From: Prochlorococcus sp. AG-347-L21
Lineage (GTDB): Bacteria > Cyanobacteriota > Cyanobacteriia > PCC-6307 > Cyanobiaceae
Assembly: GCA_003278875.1 (NCBI GenBank)
Contig: QCCQ01000003.1
Span: forward strand, 44,749-108,748
Reading direction: 5' to 3'
Length of the DNA stretch: 64,000 nt
A program made the position numbers and the translations under genes. The notes below the pieces were generated by a model. That model did not search any database, had not been told where the DNA came from, and worked only from the letters and a program-made list of their open reading frames with translations. Positions 9,285 to 18,343 of this stretch are shown here, one piece after another. The stretch's first letter is position 1, and every line of letters starts with the position of its first letter.

Positions 9285-10178
9285 TTATACTCTCTTAGTT
9301 TTCTCAGTAAAAACAGCCAATATCCTTGAAAATATGTTTACTGATAGTATCGATAAAACAAGAATAAAGGAAGCTGCCCAGGCTAATTTATTCTGTGCAT
9401 CATAAGGTTCAAGTGCAAAATTATAAATAAGAACGGCTAAAGAACCCATCTCATAAAACAAATCTCCAAAGCCTGTTATGTAGTAGTAAGAAAATAAAGC
9501 CGTAAATATCAAAGGTGCTGTTTCCCCTGCAGCTCTTGCGATACCAAGTACAACCCCAGTAGCAATAGACCTAAAGGCAGAGGGCAAAGTAACTTTCAAT
9601 ATGGTGGTATACATACTTGCGCCAACACCAAGAGAGGCATATCTCAATTCATTTGGCACTAACTTTAAACCTTCATCAGTCGTCTTTATCACAGTAGGCA
9701 ACATCAATATTGAGAGCGCCATTCCTCCAGCCAAACCACTGTACATACTTCCAAATAAGATCTTTGTAGAAACGATTAAGGCATAAATAAATACACCAGC
9801 AATAATTGATGGGACTCCCGCAAGAACATTAACTCCGAATCTAATAAACCTTGAAAAAGCACCACCTTTAGAGTATTCCGCCAGATATATCCCGCCACCT
9901 ACACCTACTGGTATGGCAATAATTGAAGCAATGGTAGTTATTATTAATGTACCTATTAATGCAGGGTTAATACCTCCTGCATCCAAATCATCTCCAGGAG
10001 GATTTGGTTCTAAAGTAAATAATTCTGGTGTAATTTGAGATCCACCTTTGTAAAGGATATAAGTCACTAGAAAAATCAAAGGAAGTATTGCTATCAATGC
10101 ACAAATTACTGATAAAGAAGTAAAGAATTTATCTCCTATATTTCTTGATAATCTTTTCTGGTAATAGAGTGAATTCAT
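9285..10178 (-). CDS. pstA: Phosphate ABC transporter permease PstA
   Basis: This 297-aa inner-membrane permease has about six hydrophobic segments. The EAA-type loop lies near LRYASLGVGASMYTTILKV (about residues 178-196), and RAAGETAPLIF follows, as in PstA. With PstC it forms the channel that passes phosphate from PstS. It lies 6 bp after pstC and directly abuts pstB, indicating one operon. It is full length with no odd features. Confidence 0.96.
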   Translation of the reverse strand: MNSLYYQKRLSRNIGDKFFTSLSVICALIAILPLIFLVTYILYKGGSQITPELFTLEPNPPGDDLDAGGINPALIGTLIITTIASIIAIPVGVGGGIYLAEYSKGGAFSRFIRFGVNVLAGVPSIIAGVFIYALIVSTKILFGSMYSGLAGGMALSILMLPTVIKTTDEGLKLVPNELRYASLGVGASMYTTILKVTLPSAFRSIATGVVLGIARAAGETAPLIFTALFSYYYITGFGDLFYEMGSLAVLIYNFALEPYDAQNKLAWAASFILVLSILSVNIFSRILAVFTEKTKRV

Positions 10179-10184
10179 AATTAT

Positions 10185-11132
10185 CTAATATTTGAGACTA
10201 AATTTTTTAACTAGCCATTGCGCAAAGATATTTACCACTAAAGAAAGGATCATCAATACAAAAGCCGCATAAAAAAGTGATGAAACCTGACTTCCATCAG
10301 CCTCACCAAACTGGTTTGCAAGCATGGAAGAAATGGTATATCCAGGAGATAATAGAGACCAACTAAATGCATTGGAATTACCAATAATCATTGTGACAGC
10401 CATTGTTTCTCCCATTGCCCTCCCTAAAGCAAGAAGAACACCTGCCATAATTCCTGATAATGCTGCAGGCAAAATTACTGAAAATATTGTTTTCCATCTA
10501 CTTGCTCCAATTCCATAAGCTGCATTTCTTAGCTTTTTAGGAACTTGATTAAGAGAATCTCTAGCAATGGAAGTCACTATTGGCAAAAGCATTACTACTA
10601 AAATTAATATTGCTAACAAAGAATTCCTGCCTGTAGGTTCTGTACTGAATAAAGGTATCCAACCAAAGAAATTATGTAAAAAGACAAAAAAGGCTCTAAA
10701 AAAAGGTTCCATTACAAATATTGCCCAAAGCCCTAATACAACTGATGGTATAGCCGCAAGTAATTCGACAAAGGAACCTATTATTTCTCTAACAACTTTA
10801 GGCACAAAGTCTTCGGTAATAAATATTGCAGTTCCAACTCCCAGAGGAATAGTTATTAATAACGAAAGAAATGAGGTTACCAAAGTCCCATATATTGCGG
10901 TAAAAGCTCCGTATTCATCTTTTACTGGATTCCATTCAGAGGTTACTAAAAACCTCAAGCCATACCTTGAAAATGATTCAAATGACTGAGAAAAGACTAC
11001 TAAAATAATTCCTAAAAGTATTATTGCTACGAAACTAGACAAGACTAGAGCAGTATTCTTGAAGATAATATCAATATTTTTTTCGATACCGAATCTTTTA
11101 CGATTCTTGAAAAGAGTTAATTTCTCTTCCAT
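10185..11132 (-). CDS. pstC: Phosphate ABC transporter permease PstC
   Basis: This 315-aa permease has a basic cytoplasmic N-terminus (KNRKRFGIEKN), then six or so membrane segments. The conserved loop LRNAAYGIGASRWKTIFSV lies near residues 202-220 and GRAMGETMAVTMIIGN follows. It is the first gene of pstC-pstA-pstB. The receptor gene pstS is not in this operon but 4.4 kb away, beyond the arsenic genes, also on the minus strand. Confidence 0.96.
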   Translation of the reverse strand: MEEKLTLFKNRKRFGIEKNIDIIFKNTALVLSSFVAIILLGIILVVFSQSFESFSRYGLRFLVTSEWNPVKDEYGAFTAIYGTLVTSFLSLLITIPLGVGTAIFITEDFVPKVVREIIGSFVELLAAIPSVVLGLWAIFVMEPFFRAFFVFLHNFFGWIPLFSTEPTGRNSLLAILILVVMLLPIVTSIARDSLNQVPKKLRNAAYGIGASRWKTIFSVILPAALSGIMAGVLLALGRAMGETMAVTMIIGNSNAFSWSLLSPGYTISSMLANQFGEADGSQVSSLFYAAFVLMILSLVVNIFAQWLVKKFSLKY

Positions 11133-11180
11133 TAAAAAAAGAATATCTCTATAAATCTACTACTAAATGTTGTAAAAGAC

Positions 11181-11206
11181 TTTAAGAGGGGTTAAAGGTA
11201 TAAGAA
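11181..11206 (-). promoter_or_regulatory. Candidate Pho box upstream of pstC
   Basis: Read on the minus strand, the site contains CTTATACC, TTAACCCC and CTTAAAG in close succession, resembling the cyanobacterial PhoB (SphR) repeat CTTAACCT. It lies about 50-75 bp before the pstC start. The repeat spacing is less regular than in the sites near the porin, so this is a weaker call. Confidence 0.4.
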
Positions 11207-11253
11207 AGTCATGAAAAGTAAACATCCTTAAACTTAATTTCTGCAAAATTTTT

Positions 11254-11275
11254 TCTTTAACTTTACTTAACCATA
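11254..11275 (+). promoter_or_regulatory. Candidate Pho box before a small membrane-protein gene
   Basis: TCTTTAAC (11254) and ACTTAACC (11265) are direct repeats exactly 11 bp apart on the plus strand, the spacing expected for tandem PhoB binding. They end about 35 bp before the ATG of the 68-aa gene at 11309. Confidence 0.5.
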
Positions 11276-11308
11276 GGTGAATATTATTACTGAATAGAAA
11301 CTGAAGGG

Positions 11309-11515
11309 ATGTTTAATTACAGGAAATTCATTGCTCAAATCCAATATAAAGAAGTAATATCTTCCCCTGTATATTTTATTCCTGTTTTGCTTCTATCCAT
11401 AATGATTATTATTGAAGGTTTTCACATCTTTAATCACAAACAAAATTGCAAAACTAAAGCTGAGTGGATGGAACAATCAGGAATGACTTATGACAGGGAA
11501 TCAGAAGTTAATTAA
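11309..11515 (+). CDS. Small membrane protein, possibly PhoB-regulated
   Basis: This 68-aa protein has one hydrophobic segment at about residues 21-40 (PVYFIPVLLLSIMIIIEGF). A polar C-terminus follows, with one Cys (QNCKTKAEW). I recognise no family. It sits between the pst operon and arsR, with an 11-bp-spaced Pho-box-like pair just upstream, so phosphate-responsive expression is likely. Its stop lies 20 bp from the convergent arsR stop. Confidence 0.6.
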   Translation: MFNYRKFIAQIQYKEVISSPVYFIPVLLLSIMIIIEGFHIFNHKQNCKTKAEWMEQSGMTYDRESEVN

Positions 11516-11534
11516 TAAAATCTAAAAATTAATT

Positions 11535-11876
11535 TTATTCGCAGCAACGTTTTCTATTTGAGGAATAATCTGTCAAAGAAAATATCCATTCCTTGATCAA
11601 TAAGAGAGATTCTTTATTCAGGCTGTAGTACACCCATCTACCTTCTTGTCGGTCTGAGATAAGACCAGCTTCCTTCAATATTTTTATGTGATATGAAATT
11701 CTTGATTGAGATAAATTAGTTAATTTCATAATATCGCAAACACAAACTTCTCCATCCATCATTAGGTCAATTATTTCTAGCCTAAAAGGATCAGAAAATG
11801 AAACCATCAACTTAGATATATTTTCTTTTTTTACTTTGCTACTCTCTTTTAACAATTTTAAAGTAATTAAATTCAT
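11535..11876 (-). CDS. arsR: ArsR-family metalloregulatory repressor
   Basis: This 113-aa winged-helix repressor has SFSDPFRLEIIDLM (helix region, about residues 26-39). The arsenic-binding motif CVCDIM lies at about residues 44-49, followed by the recognition helix SQSRISYHIKILKEAGL, the wing GRWVYYSL, and a C-terminal Cys pair (KRCCE). ArsR proteins leave DNA when As(III) binds such cysteines. The gene is divergent from gap/arsJ. The shared 97-bp intergenic region holds a 24-bp palindrome, so it probably represses both itself and the gap-arsJ genes. Confidence 0.88.
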   Translation of the reverse strand: MNLITLKLLKESSKVKKENISKLMVSFSDPFRLEIIDLMMDGEVCVCDIMKLTNLSQSRISYHIKILKEAGLISDRQEGRWVYYSLNKESLLLIKEWIFSLTDYSSNRKRCCE

Positions 11877-11923
11877 TTAAATATAGCTTAAATAAAAAAG
11901 ATTTCATTAATAAAAATATCTTG

Positions 11924-11947
11924 ATACATCAAAATATTTTGATGTAT
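11924..11947. promoter_or_regulatory. Palindromic ArsR operator candidate
   Basis: Arm ATACATCAAAAT is followed directly by its exact complement ATTTTGATGTAT, giving a 24-bp perfect palindrome. An overlapping TTGAT-AC-ATCAA element at 11921-11932 also resembles ArsR/SmtB sites. It lies between the divergent arsR and gap starts, 27 bp before the gap ATG and within reach of both promoters. Confidence 0.65.
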
Positions 11948-11973
11948 AATTTGGAAAGTTAATTTTCAAGGAA

Positions 11974-12996
11974 ATGAAAATTGGAATTAATGGTTTTGGA
12001 AGAATTGGCAGATTAGTTTTTAGAGCATTATGGGATAGAGCTGATATAGAAATAACTCACATTAATGAGATAGCAGGAGATTCGAATGCCGCTGCGCATC
12101 TACTCGAATTCGATTCAGTCCATGGCAGATGGGGGAAAGACATAAAGGTTAAAGAAGAAGAAATAATAATTGATGGAAAGAAATTAAACTACACATCTTT
12201 TAAAAATTACCTTGATGTTCCTTGGGAAAAATCTTCTGTAGATATTATTTTGGAATGTACAGGAAAGAATAAAAAGCCAGACAAACTAAATCCATATTTT
12301 GATTCTCTAGGGATGAAAAGAGTAATAGTAGCTTGTCCAGTCAAAGGAATTGTTGCAGAAGCTGAATCACTAAATGTTGTTTATGGCATAAATCAAAGTC
12401 TTTATGACCCTTCCAAACATAAATTAGTAACTGCAGCATCCTGCACTACAAATTGTTTAGCTCCGATAGTAAAGGTAATTAATGAAAATTTTTCAATTAA
12501 GCACGGTGCTATTACAACTATTCACGATGTCACGAACACTCAAGTTCCTGTAGATTTTTATAAAAGTGATTTGAGGAGAGCAAGAGGATGTATGCAAAGT
12601 TTAATACCTACTACCACTGGATCTGCTAAAGCTATCGCTGAGATCTTTCCAAAATTAAAAGGAAAATTAAATGGACATGCAGTAAGAGTTCCTCTACTTA
12701 ATGGTTCTTTAACAGATGCGGTTTTTGAATTAAATAAAGAAGTGACAACTGAACAAGTAAATTTGGCACTTAAGGAAGCTTCAGAAACTTATTTAAAAGG
12801 AATTCTTGGCTACGAAGAAAGGCCTTTAGTTTCTGCAGATTATGTAAATGACTCTAGAAGTTCAATAGTTGATAGTTTATCAACGATGGTTGTTAATTCA
12901 AATTTATTAAAGATATACGCTTGGTATGACAACGAGTGGGGTTACAGCTGCAGACTTGCAGATCTTACTGAATATGTAATCAAAAAAGAGATTTAA
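11974..12996 (+). CDS. gap: Arsenate-pathway glyceraldehyde-3-phosphate dehydrogenase
   Basis: This 340-aa GAPDH has the NAD-binding start [10 protein letters not shown] (residues 3-12), catalytic cysteine in [11 protein letters not shown] (about residues 154-164), HGAITTIHD, and the C-terminal [11 protein letters not shown]. With arsenate it forms the unstable 1-arseno-3-phosphoglycerate. Pairing with arsJ directly downstream (11 bp gap) is the known arsenate-efflux arrangement, so this is probably not the main Calvin-cycle or glycolytic enzyme. It is divergent from arsR and likely released from repression by arsenic. A GGAAATG context gives a modest ribosome site. Confidence 0.9.
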   Translation: MKIGINGFGRIGRLVFRALWDRADIEITHINEIAGDSNAAAHLLEFDSVHGRWGKDIKVKEEEIIIDGKKLNYTSFKNYLDVPWEKSSVDIILECTGKNKKPDKLNPYFDSLGMKRVIVACPVKGIVAEAESLNVVYGINQSLYDPSKHKLVTAASCTTNCLAPIVKVINENFSIKHGAITTIHDVTNTQVPVDFYKSDLRRARGCMQSLIPTTTGSAKAIAEIFPKLKGKLNGHAVRVPLLNGSLTDAVFELNKEVTTEQVNLALKEASETYLKGILGYEERPLVSADYVNDSRSSIVDSLSTMVVNSNLLKIYAWYDNEWGYSCRLADLTEYVIKKEI

Positions 12997-13007
12997 TTTA
13001 TGTCTTT

Positions 13008-14267
13008 ATGAAGTTATCTAATATTCAACAATATGGTGTTGTAACAGCAAACTATTGGGCGTTTACACTTACTGACGGCGCATTAAGATTATTAGTTGTT
13101 GGTCACTTTCATGAACTAGGTTACACAACTCTACAAATTGCTTTACTTTTCCTTTTTTATGAGTTTTTTGGAATAATTACTAATCTTTATGGTGGCTGGA
13201 TAGGAGCAAGATATGGATTAAGGCTTACTTTATGGATTGGGACTATCCTGCAAATCATCGCTCTTTTTATGCTTATTCCAGTTAAGGAAGATTGGCCAGT
13301 AATTTTTAGTGTCGCATACGTAATGGTTGCTCAAGCAGTTAGTGGGATAGCAAAAGATTTAAACAAAATGAGTGCTAAAAGTGCAGTTAAGACAGTAGTT
13401 CCAGAGGCAAATGATGGCAATGATACTGGCCAAAAACAACTTTTTAAATGGGTTGCTATTTTAACTGGATCTAAAAATGCTCTTAAGGGAGTTGGTTTTT
13501 TCTTGGGTGGACTTTTATATAAGTTATTTGGATTCAATAATGCTGTAGGAATTATGGGTTTTGGACTCTGCTTAGCCTTTTTATTGACATTAATTTTGCC
13601 TAGAGAAATTGGAAAGATGAAAACCAAACCAGCTTTTAATGATCTTTTTTCAAAATCAAATGCAATAAATATTCTTTCAGCAGCAAGATTCTTTCTTTTT
13701 GGAGCAAGAGATGTTTGGTTTGTTGTAGCTCTTCCAGTATTCCTAGATATGGCATTTGGTTGGGACTACATGGAAATAGGATTATTTCTTGGGGCTTGGG
13801 TAATAGGTTATGGAATTGTTCAGGCTTCGGCTCCAGCAATTAGAAAGATGTGGGGCCAGAAAGAAAGTCCAGATCGTAAAGCTATCCAATTTTGGAGTGC
13901 CGTATTAATGGTCATACCATCTTTGATAGGAGTCGCATTATGGAGAGAAAGTTCTCCATCTATAGCAATAATTTTAGGACTTACTATTTTTGGATTTGTT
14001 TTTGCAATGAATTCCTCTACACATTCTTATATGATTTTGGCCTACTCTGATAATGAAAAAGTCAGTTTAAATGTTGGCTTCTATTACATGGCAAATGCTG
14101 CTGGAAGACTAATTGGAACATTACTCTCTGGCTTATTATTTATGATTGGAAGAAATCCAAGTATTGGTCTTCAATTTTGTCTTTATTTTTCATCACTTTT
14201 AATATTCTTATCTTGGATTTCGAGTCTTAAATTACCATCAATCAAACAAAGCTTATCATCACCATAA
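13008..14267 (+). CDS. arsJ: ArsJ organoarsenical efflux permease
   Basis: This 419-aa major-facilitator protein has about 11-12 hydrophobic segments. The opening NIQQYGVVTANYWAFTLTDG is typical of ArsJ, and it is encoded just after a GAPDH gene, the arrangement known for ArsJ. ArsJ exports 1-arseno-3-phosphoglycerate made by the partner GAPDH, and the compound then breaks down outside. The long polar loop near residues 120-150 lies in the middle part. ATG at 13008 is the first usable start after the gap stop; a nearer ATG at 13000 runs into a stop. Together with arsR and gap it completes a non-reductive arsenate-resistance unit. Confidence 0.88.
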   Translation: MKLSNIQQYGVVTANYWAFTLTDGALRLLVVGHFHELGYTTLQIALLFLFYEFFGIITNLYGGWIGARYGLRLTLWIGTILQIIALFMLIPVKEDWPVIFSVAYVMVAQAVSGIAKDLNKMSAKSAVKTVVPEANDGNDTGQKQLFKWVAILTGSKNALKGVGFFLGGLLYKLFGFNNAVGIMGFGLCLAFLLTLILPREIGKMKTKPAFNDLFSKSNAINILSAARFFLFGARDVWFVVALPVFLDMAFGWDYMEIGLFLGAWVIGYGIVQASAPAIRKMWGQKESPDRKAIQFWSAVLMVIPSLIGVALWRESSPSIAIILGLTIFGFVFAMNSSTHSYMILAYSDNEKVSLNVGFYYMANAAGRLIGTLLSGLLFMIGRNPSIGLQFCLYFSSLLIFLSWISSLKLPSIKQSLSSP

Positions 14268-14297
14268 AAACTAATTTTTAGAAATTAGAATATTTAA

Positions 14298-15524
14298 ATG
14301 GCAAAAATATCTTTAATTGAACTTGCAAAAATTTTTCTTAAAATTGGTATTTTCAGTTTTGGAGGACCATATGCGCATATTTCTTTATTCGAAGATGAAC
14401 TTAAAAATAATAAAAAATTGATCTCAAGCCAATCTTTTGAAAAAGGTATTGGTTTATGTCAATTGCTTCCAGGGCCAATATCCACTCAATTAGCAATATA
14501 TATAGGTCTTAAAATTAATGGTTATCTTGGTGGATTGATATCCGGTATATGTTTCATTATCCCAGGATTCATTTCGGTATTAGTTCTTAGCTTTTTTTGG
14601 CAAATTTATTCTGGATCAAAATTTCTAACTGATTTAATTTATTTTAATCCTCCTATTATTGCAGGAATAATTTTTTCATTTTCATTAGTTCTTTTAAAAA
14701 AAAGATTAAAGTTAGATCGAGTATTATTCTCTAGCTCAATCTTATTTCTACTTATATTTGCAAAATATAATAGTATTCAATTTCCACTCATAACAATTTT
14801 TAGTATTGCAGGTTTGATAAATATTTTCTTACAGAAATGGAAAAATATTTTTTATAGCTTGGTTCCTTTATCTATATTTTCAACAACCTCATTTTTGAGT
14901 AGTACACTCTTTCTAGATATTTTTAAGTTCTATAATTTTTTGAAGGACTCTATAAACTCAAAGTTTTTAATAGATTATCTTAATCTGTTTTTTTTCTTTT
15001 TCAAATCAGGACTTTTTATTTTTGGAGGTGGATTAGTAATTATTCCTTTAATGAGTGATTATGTTGTCTCACAAGGATGGTTAACAAATAATGAATTCAT
15101 AGATGGGATAATGATTGGCCAGATAACACCTGGTCCTGTCTTATTAACTACAAGTTTTATTGGATACAAAGCTGGGTTTTCGATCGGAGGAATAAATGAA
15201 GCTTTAAAGTATTCATTTATATCAACCTTTGCAATTTTTTTACCAAGTTTTTTATTGATTTTTGTCTTTGGAAAAGGTTTTATAAAAAACAGAATTAAAT
15301 CGATTAATTACTTTATCGAAGGAGTAATCAATACAATTCCAGGAGCAGTTATTTTCTCTGGCTTTAATTTAATTGAAGATAGTTTTTCATCAAAATTTTT
15401 TTTAATTAGCTCTATTTTTATAGTTTTAATATCCACACTATTATCTTTTTATAAAATAGTTCCAACCTACATACTTATTCTTTTTTCTTTAATATTAGGT
15501 TTATCAAAATATTTGTTTGCATAA
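14298..15524 (+). CDS. chrA: ChrA-family chromate/anion transporter
   Basis: This 408-aa membrane protein has the two homologous CHR halves. The first opens with [15 protein letters not shown] (about residues 19-33) and [18 protein letters not shown]. The second repeats this as [11 protein letters not shown] and [21 protein letters not shown] (about residues 231-280). ChrA proteins move chromate or sulfate-like oxyanions. It follows arsJ on the same strand (30 bp gap), suggesting co-transcription with the arsenic genes, so the substrate here is uncertain. It ends at a strong bidirectional terminator shared with pstS. Confidence 0.85.
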   Translation: MAKISLIELAKIFLKIGIFSFGGPYAHISLFEDELKNNKKLISSQSFEKGIGLCQLLPGPISTQLAIYIGLKINGYLGGLISGICFIIPGFISVLVLSFFWQIYSGSKFLTDLIYFNPPIIAGIIFSFSLVLLKKRLKLDRVLFSSSILFLLIFAKYNSIQFPLITIFSIAGLINIFLQKWKNIFYSLVPLSIFSTTSFLSSTLFLDIFKFYNFLKDSINSKFLIDYLNLFFFFFKSGLFIFGGGLVIIPLMSDYVVSQGWLTNNEFIDGIMIGQITPGPVLLTTSFIGYKAGFSIGGINEALKYSFISTFAIFLPSFLLIFVFGKGFIKNRIKSINYFIEGVINTIPGAVIFSGFNLIEDSFSSKFFLISSIFIVLISTLLSFYKIVPTYILILFSLILGLSKYLFA

Positions 15525-15525
15525 A

Positions 15526-15552
15526 AAAAGGAGGAAATAAATTCCTCCTTTT
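15526..15552. terminator. Bidirectional terminator between chrA and pstS
   Basis: AAAAGGAGGAA and TTCCTCCTTTT form an 11-bp perfect stem with a 5-nt loop. A-run and T-run flank it on both sides, so it can end both convergent transcripts. Confidence 0.85.
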
Positions 15553-15569
15553 AAATATTGTCTTACGGT

Positions 15570-16565
15570 TTATTTACCGATTCTTTTTACCGCAGCTCTT
15601 GACTTCTCAAGAATATCTCCTTTTAAGGGGACAAATCCAAGTGCTGGGGCTTTATCTTGATACTCATCACTTAACAATGTATTAAAGGTTTGTTTAATAG
15701 CTTTAGTATTTCTACCATTACCTTCTTCATAAGCAAGTATCCATGTTAATGAAGCTATAGGATATGCTCCTTTTGCTATTGGATTAGGATTTTTACCAGC
15801 AAGATTTTCATCTAAAGTAATACCATTAAGAGCTTTAGCTCCTGCCTTAACAGTAGGCTTTACATATTCTCCAGAAAGATTCTGAAGTGCAGCAGCTTTA
15901 ACATTACCTTTTATATAAGACTGGTTAACATAACCAATTGCACCAGGAGTATTTTGTATAACTCCAGCGACTCCTGAATTTCCTTTTGCTCCAACACCTG
16001 AAGGCCACTTAACAGACTTACCTGTGCCTAATGTCCAGGTTTTTGAAAAAGCTTCCATAGAGTTTGTAAAAGCTTTAGTTGTGCCTGATCCGTCAGAACG
16101 ATGAGCCCAAGTTAATTTACCTGGCTTGCAACCAACTTCTTTCCAATCCTTGATCATACCCATAGCAACTTGCACAGCTTGTTCTTGTGAAAGTTTTAAG
16201 TCGCAATCGTAGTTATATCCAAAAGCAATTGTGCCCCCAACCATAGGTATCTGAACTAAACCTCTTGTTACTTTTGCAATATCTTTAGCCTTCATAGGGT
16301 CATCAGAAGCACCAAAATTTACAGTCTGATCAATAAATGCTTTTCTTCCAGAACCTGAACCAACAGCTTGGTAGTTTACTCTTGGACCACCTGAAGTGGC
16401 TAAATCTTTGAACCAACGAGTATAAATTTTGGCAGGGAATGATGCTCCAGCGCCACTTAATCTTGTTTTAGCAGAAACACTTGTGCTAGGAACACTTGTA
16501 CCAGCAGTAATGACTAGTGCAGAAGTGAAAACCAAAGCTTTCTTAGCTATGTGCATAGTTGTCAT
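15570..16565 (-). CDS. pstS: Phosphate-binding protein PstS
   Basis: This 331-aa periplasmic receptor has a signal peptide (MTTMHIAKKALVFTSALVIT, cleaved around residue 30). Phosphate-site motifs follow: GAGASFPAKIYTRWF (about residues 38-52), GSGSGRKAFID, FGASDDPM, and RSDGSGTTKAF (about residues 157-167). It captures phosphate, and unavoidably some arsenate, and hands it to PstCA. It is convergent with chrA and divergent from the porin; the 338-bp divergent region holds three Pho-box-like arrays. It is full length. Confidence 0.96.
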   Translation of the reverse strand: MTTMHIAKKALVFTSALVITAGTSVPSTSVSAKTRLSGAGASFPAKIYTRWFKDLATSGGPRVNYQAVGSGSGRKAFIDQTVNFGASDDPMKAKDIAKVTRGLVQIPMVGGTIAFGYNYDCDLKLSQEQAVQVAMGMIKDWKEVGCKPGKLTWAHRSDGSGTTKAFTNSMEAFSKTWTLGTGKSVKWPSGVGAKGNSGVAGVIQNTPGAIGYVNQSYIKGNVKAAALQNLSGEYVKPTVKAGAKALNGITLDENLAGKNPNPIAKGAYPIASLTWILAYEEGNGRNTKAIKQTFNTLLSDEYQDKAPALGFVPLKGDILEKSRAAVKRIGK

Positions 16566-16648
16566 GATTAATGGAGGACTTCACATTTATAGCATTGAAT
16601 TTGTACATAAATAATTTTTAAAGAAAAGTTTATCTTTTAATTAATTAG

Positions 16649-16679
16649 TTCTTAACCCTCTCTTAAACTAAATCTTGAT
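16649..16679 (+). promoter_or_regulatory. Pho-box-like triple repeat near pstS
   Basis: TTCTTAACC (16649), CTCTTAAAC (16660) and ATCTTGATT (16671) follow each other at exact 11-bp intervals on the plus strand. They lie 84 bp before the pstS start but point away from it, toward the porin gene. Confidence 0.55.
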
Positions 16680-16783
16680 TAAATCTTTTTTTGTTTTGTT
16701 TTAAAAATATTTAAAAATAAAATTAGATTAATTTTTAACTTTTTGCATAAAAATCTCGAAATGTGTGTCCATTTTATTTTTAA

Positions 16784-16802
16784 ATTTAAGAGAAGTTTAA
16801 GG
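16784..16802 (-). promoter_or_regulatory. Pho-box-like pair oriented toward pstS
   Basis: On the minus strand CCTTAAAC and TCTTAAAT are 11 bp apart. The pair is oriented with pstS transcription, about 220 bp before its start. Confidence 0.45.
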
Positions 16803-16830
16803 TCTATTTAAATTTTTCTTTTGACTTTAT

Positions 16831-16857
16831 TTCTTACCCGTTTCTTAACCTTAATTC
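16831..16857 (+). promoter_or_regulatory. Pho box of the porin gene
   Basis: TTCTTACCC (16831) and TTCTTAACC (16842) are 11 bp apart, and a weaker third unit follows at 16853. The site points toward the porin and ends about 47 bp before its ATG, with a TATGGATAAT-type -10 region in between. Confidence 0.65.
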
Positions 16858-16903
16858 GTTCAAATATGTATGGATAATTATCCATTTTTACGTGTTGAGG
16901 TTC

Positions 16904-18253
16904 ATGAAACTTTTTCAAAAATTAATTGCTGCTCCTGCCATCATTTCTTTAGCATCAGGTTTCGCAGTAAACGCAACTGAGATCAATTCAACAGATCTTA
17001 GTGATTATTCAAACTCCAACGATTTAGTATCTTTAGTTGATTTTAAATCAGATACTTTATTCCCTGGAGATTGGGCTTACGATTCATTAAAGAATCTTAC
17101 AAATAGTTCAAAATTCAATGGAAACTCGGTCTCTCGTTTAGAAGCTGCTGCTGAATTAAGCAATCTAATTGCAGGCGGCGAAGGTTTAATGAATGGAGCT
17201 GCAATAGACAGACTAAGTGATGAGCTTGGTTCTGAGTTGGCAATTATGAAAGGAAGAGTGGATGGCCTCGAATCTCGTGTAAATACCATCGAAGCTGGAA
17301 GTTTTTCTGATACAGCTACTGTATCATTCAAAGCTCAGATGGCAATCGGTGCTGTTGATGGTAAAGGTCTTTCAAGTGGGATAACTGATGGTGACGAGGC
17401 TGTTAATTTCCAGTACACTTTTGATACAAAAATAAAAACTAGTTTTACTGGTGAGGATTCATTAACAGTAGCTATTGATTCTGGTAATGGAGCTTCTGGT
17501 AATCCAGTTGATGAATTCGGCCTTAACAACACAGCCGACGCGCTAAAAGTTGATGGTGTTGCATACAAATTTCCTGTTGGAGATAAGTTGACTGTTCTAG
17601 TTTCTGACGGGGTAGACGGTAGTAAAATATTCACAACAGCATGTGCTTATGGTGGACCATCTGACACTCTTGATGATTGTGGTAATGTAAACGCCAATAT
17701 CGATAATGCTGGTGCTAGTGCCATGGCAGAATATGACATTGGTAATGGCTTTACTGCTGCTGTTGGTTATGCAGGTAGTGAAACAGGTCTAATGACTAAG
17801 TCAAATGATGACGCTTGGGCTGCTAATTTAGCTTATACTGGTGATAACTACGGCCTTTCTGTAACTTACGGAGTAGTAGAAGATGGTATTGATAATGATA
17901 CCTACACAGCATTAAATGGTTTTTATTCATTTGATAACGGTTTAAACATCAGTGCTGGTTATGAAGTCGGTGATAAAGATAATGAGGGAGCAAACACTGA
18001 CGAAACAGAAGCTTACTTCATCGGAATTAACGGTGAAGTTGGACCAGGTGAATTAGGTGCTGCTTTAGGCACTAATGGATCTATGTCAGAAGTTGGTGGT
18101 ACTATGACTGAAGAGTTGATGTATGAAGCATACTATTCATATCCATTAAATGATGGTATGACTGTTACTCCTCTTGTATTCATTAAGGAGCAAGCCACAG
18201 CTGGCACTCCAGATCAAACTGGTGTTATGGTTAAAACAACATTTAAGTTCTAA
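16904..18253 (+). CDS. phoE: PhoE-type outer-membrane porin (SLH + beta-barrel)
   Basis: This 449-aa outer-membrane protein has a signal peptide (MKLFQKLIAAPAIISLASGF) and an SLH-like segment with a FPGDWAYDSLKNL core (about residues 47-80). A short coiled coil (DELGSELAIMKGRVDGLESR) follows, then a Gly/Asp-rich beta-barrel ending in Phe (TTFKF), as in cyanobacterial porins. ATG 16904 is preferred over an upstream GTG at 16892 because it gives a clean signal peptide. It is divergent from pstS with a Pho box upstream. In Prochlorococcus this position is occupied by the phosphate-stress porin called PhoE; phosphate selectivity is inferred from context. Confidence 0.85.
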   Translation: MKLFQKLIAAPAIISLASGFAVNATEINSTDLSDYSNSNDLVSLVDFKSDTLFPGDWAYDSLKNLTNSSKFNGNSVSRLEAAAELSNLIAGGEGLMNGAAIDRLSDELGSELAIMKGRVDGLESRVNTIEAGSFSDTATVSFKAQMAIGAVDGKGLSSGITDGDEAVNFQYTFDTKIKTSFTGEDSLTVAIDSGNGASGNPVDEFGLNNTADALKVDGVAYKFPVGDKLTVLVSDGVDGSKIFTTACAYGGPSDTLDDCGNVNANIDNAGASAMAEYDIGNGFTAAVGYAGSETGLMTKSNDDAWAANLAYTGDNYGLSVTYGVVEDGIDNDTYTALNGFYSFDNGLNISAGYEVGDKDNEGANTDETEAYFIGINGEVGPGELGAALGTNGSMSEVGGTMTEELMYEAYYSYPLNDGMTVTPLVFIKEQATAGTPDQTGVMVKTTFKF

Positions 18254-18286
18254 ATTAAAATTTAATTTAGCAATCTTACACACATC

Positions 18287-18318
18287 AAAAAGACCTGCTA
18301 GATACAGGTCTTTTTTTC
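18287..18318. terminator. Terminator between porin and phoR
   Basis: AAAAAGACCTG and CAGGTCTTTTT form an 11-bp stem with a 7-nt loop, continued by more T. It serves the porin on the plus strand and, by symmetry, can serve convergent phoR. Confidence 0.88.
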
Positions 18319-18343
18319 TTGCCTTTAAGAACTTAAATTTTTC

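Noticed and set aside
15526..15552. AAGGAGGAA near the chrA end as a strong ribosome site
   Set aside because: It is the arm of a perfect terminator stem and no start codon follows.
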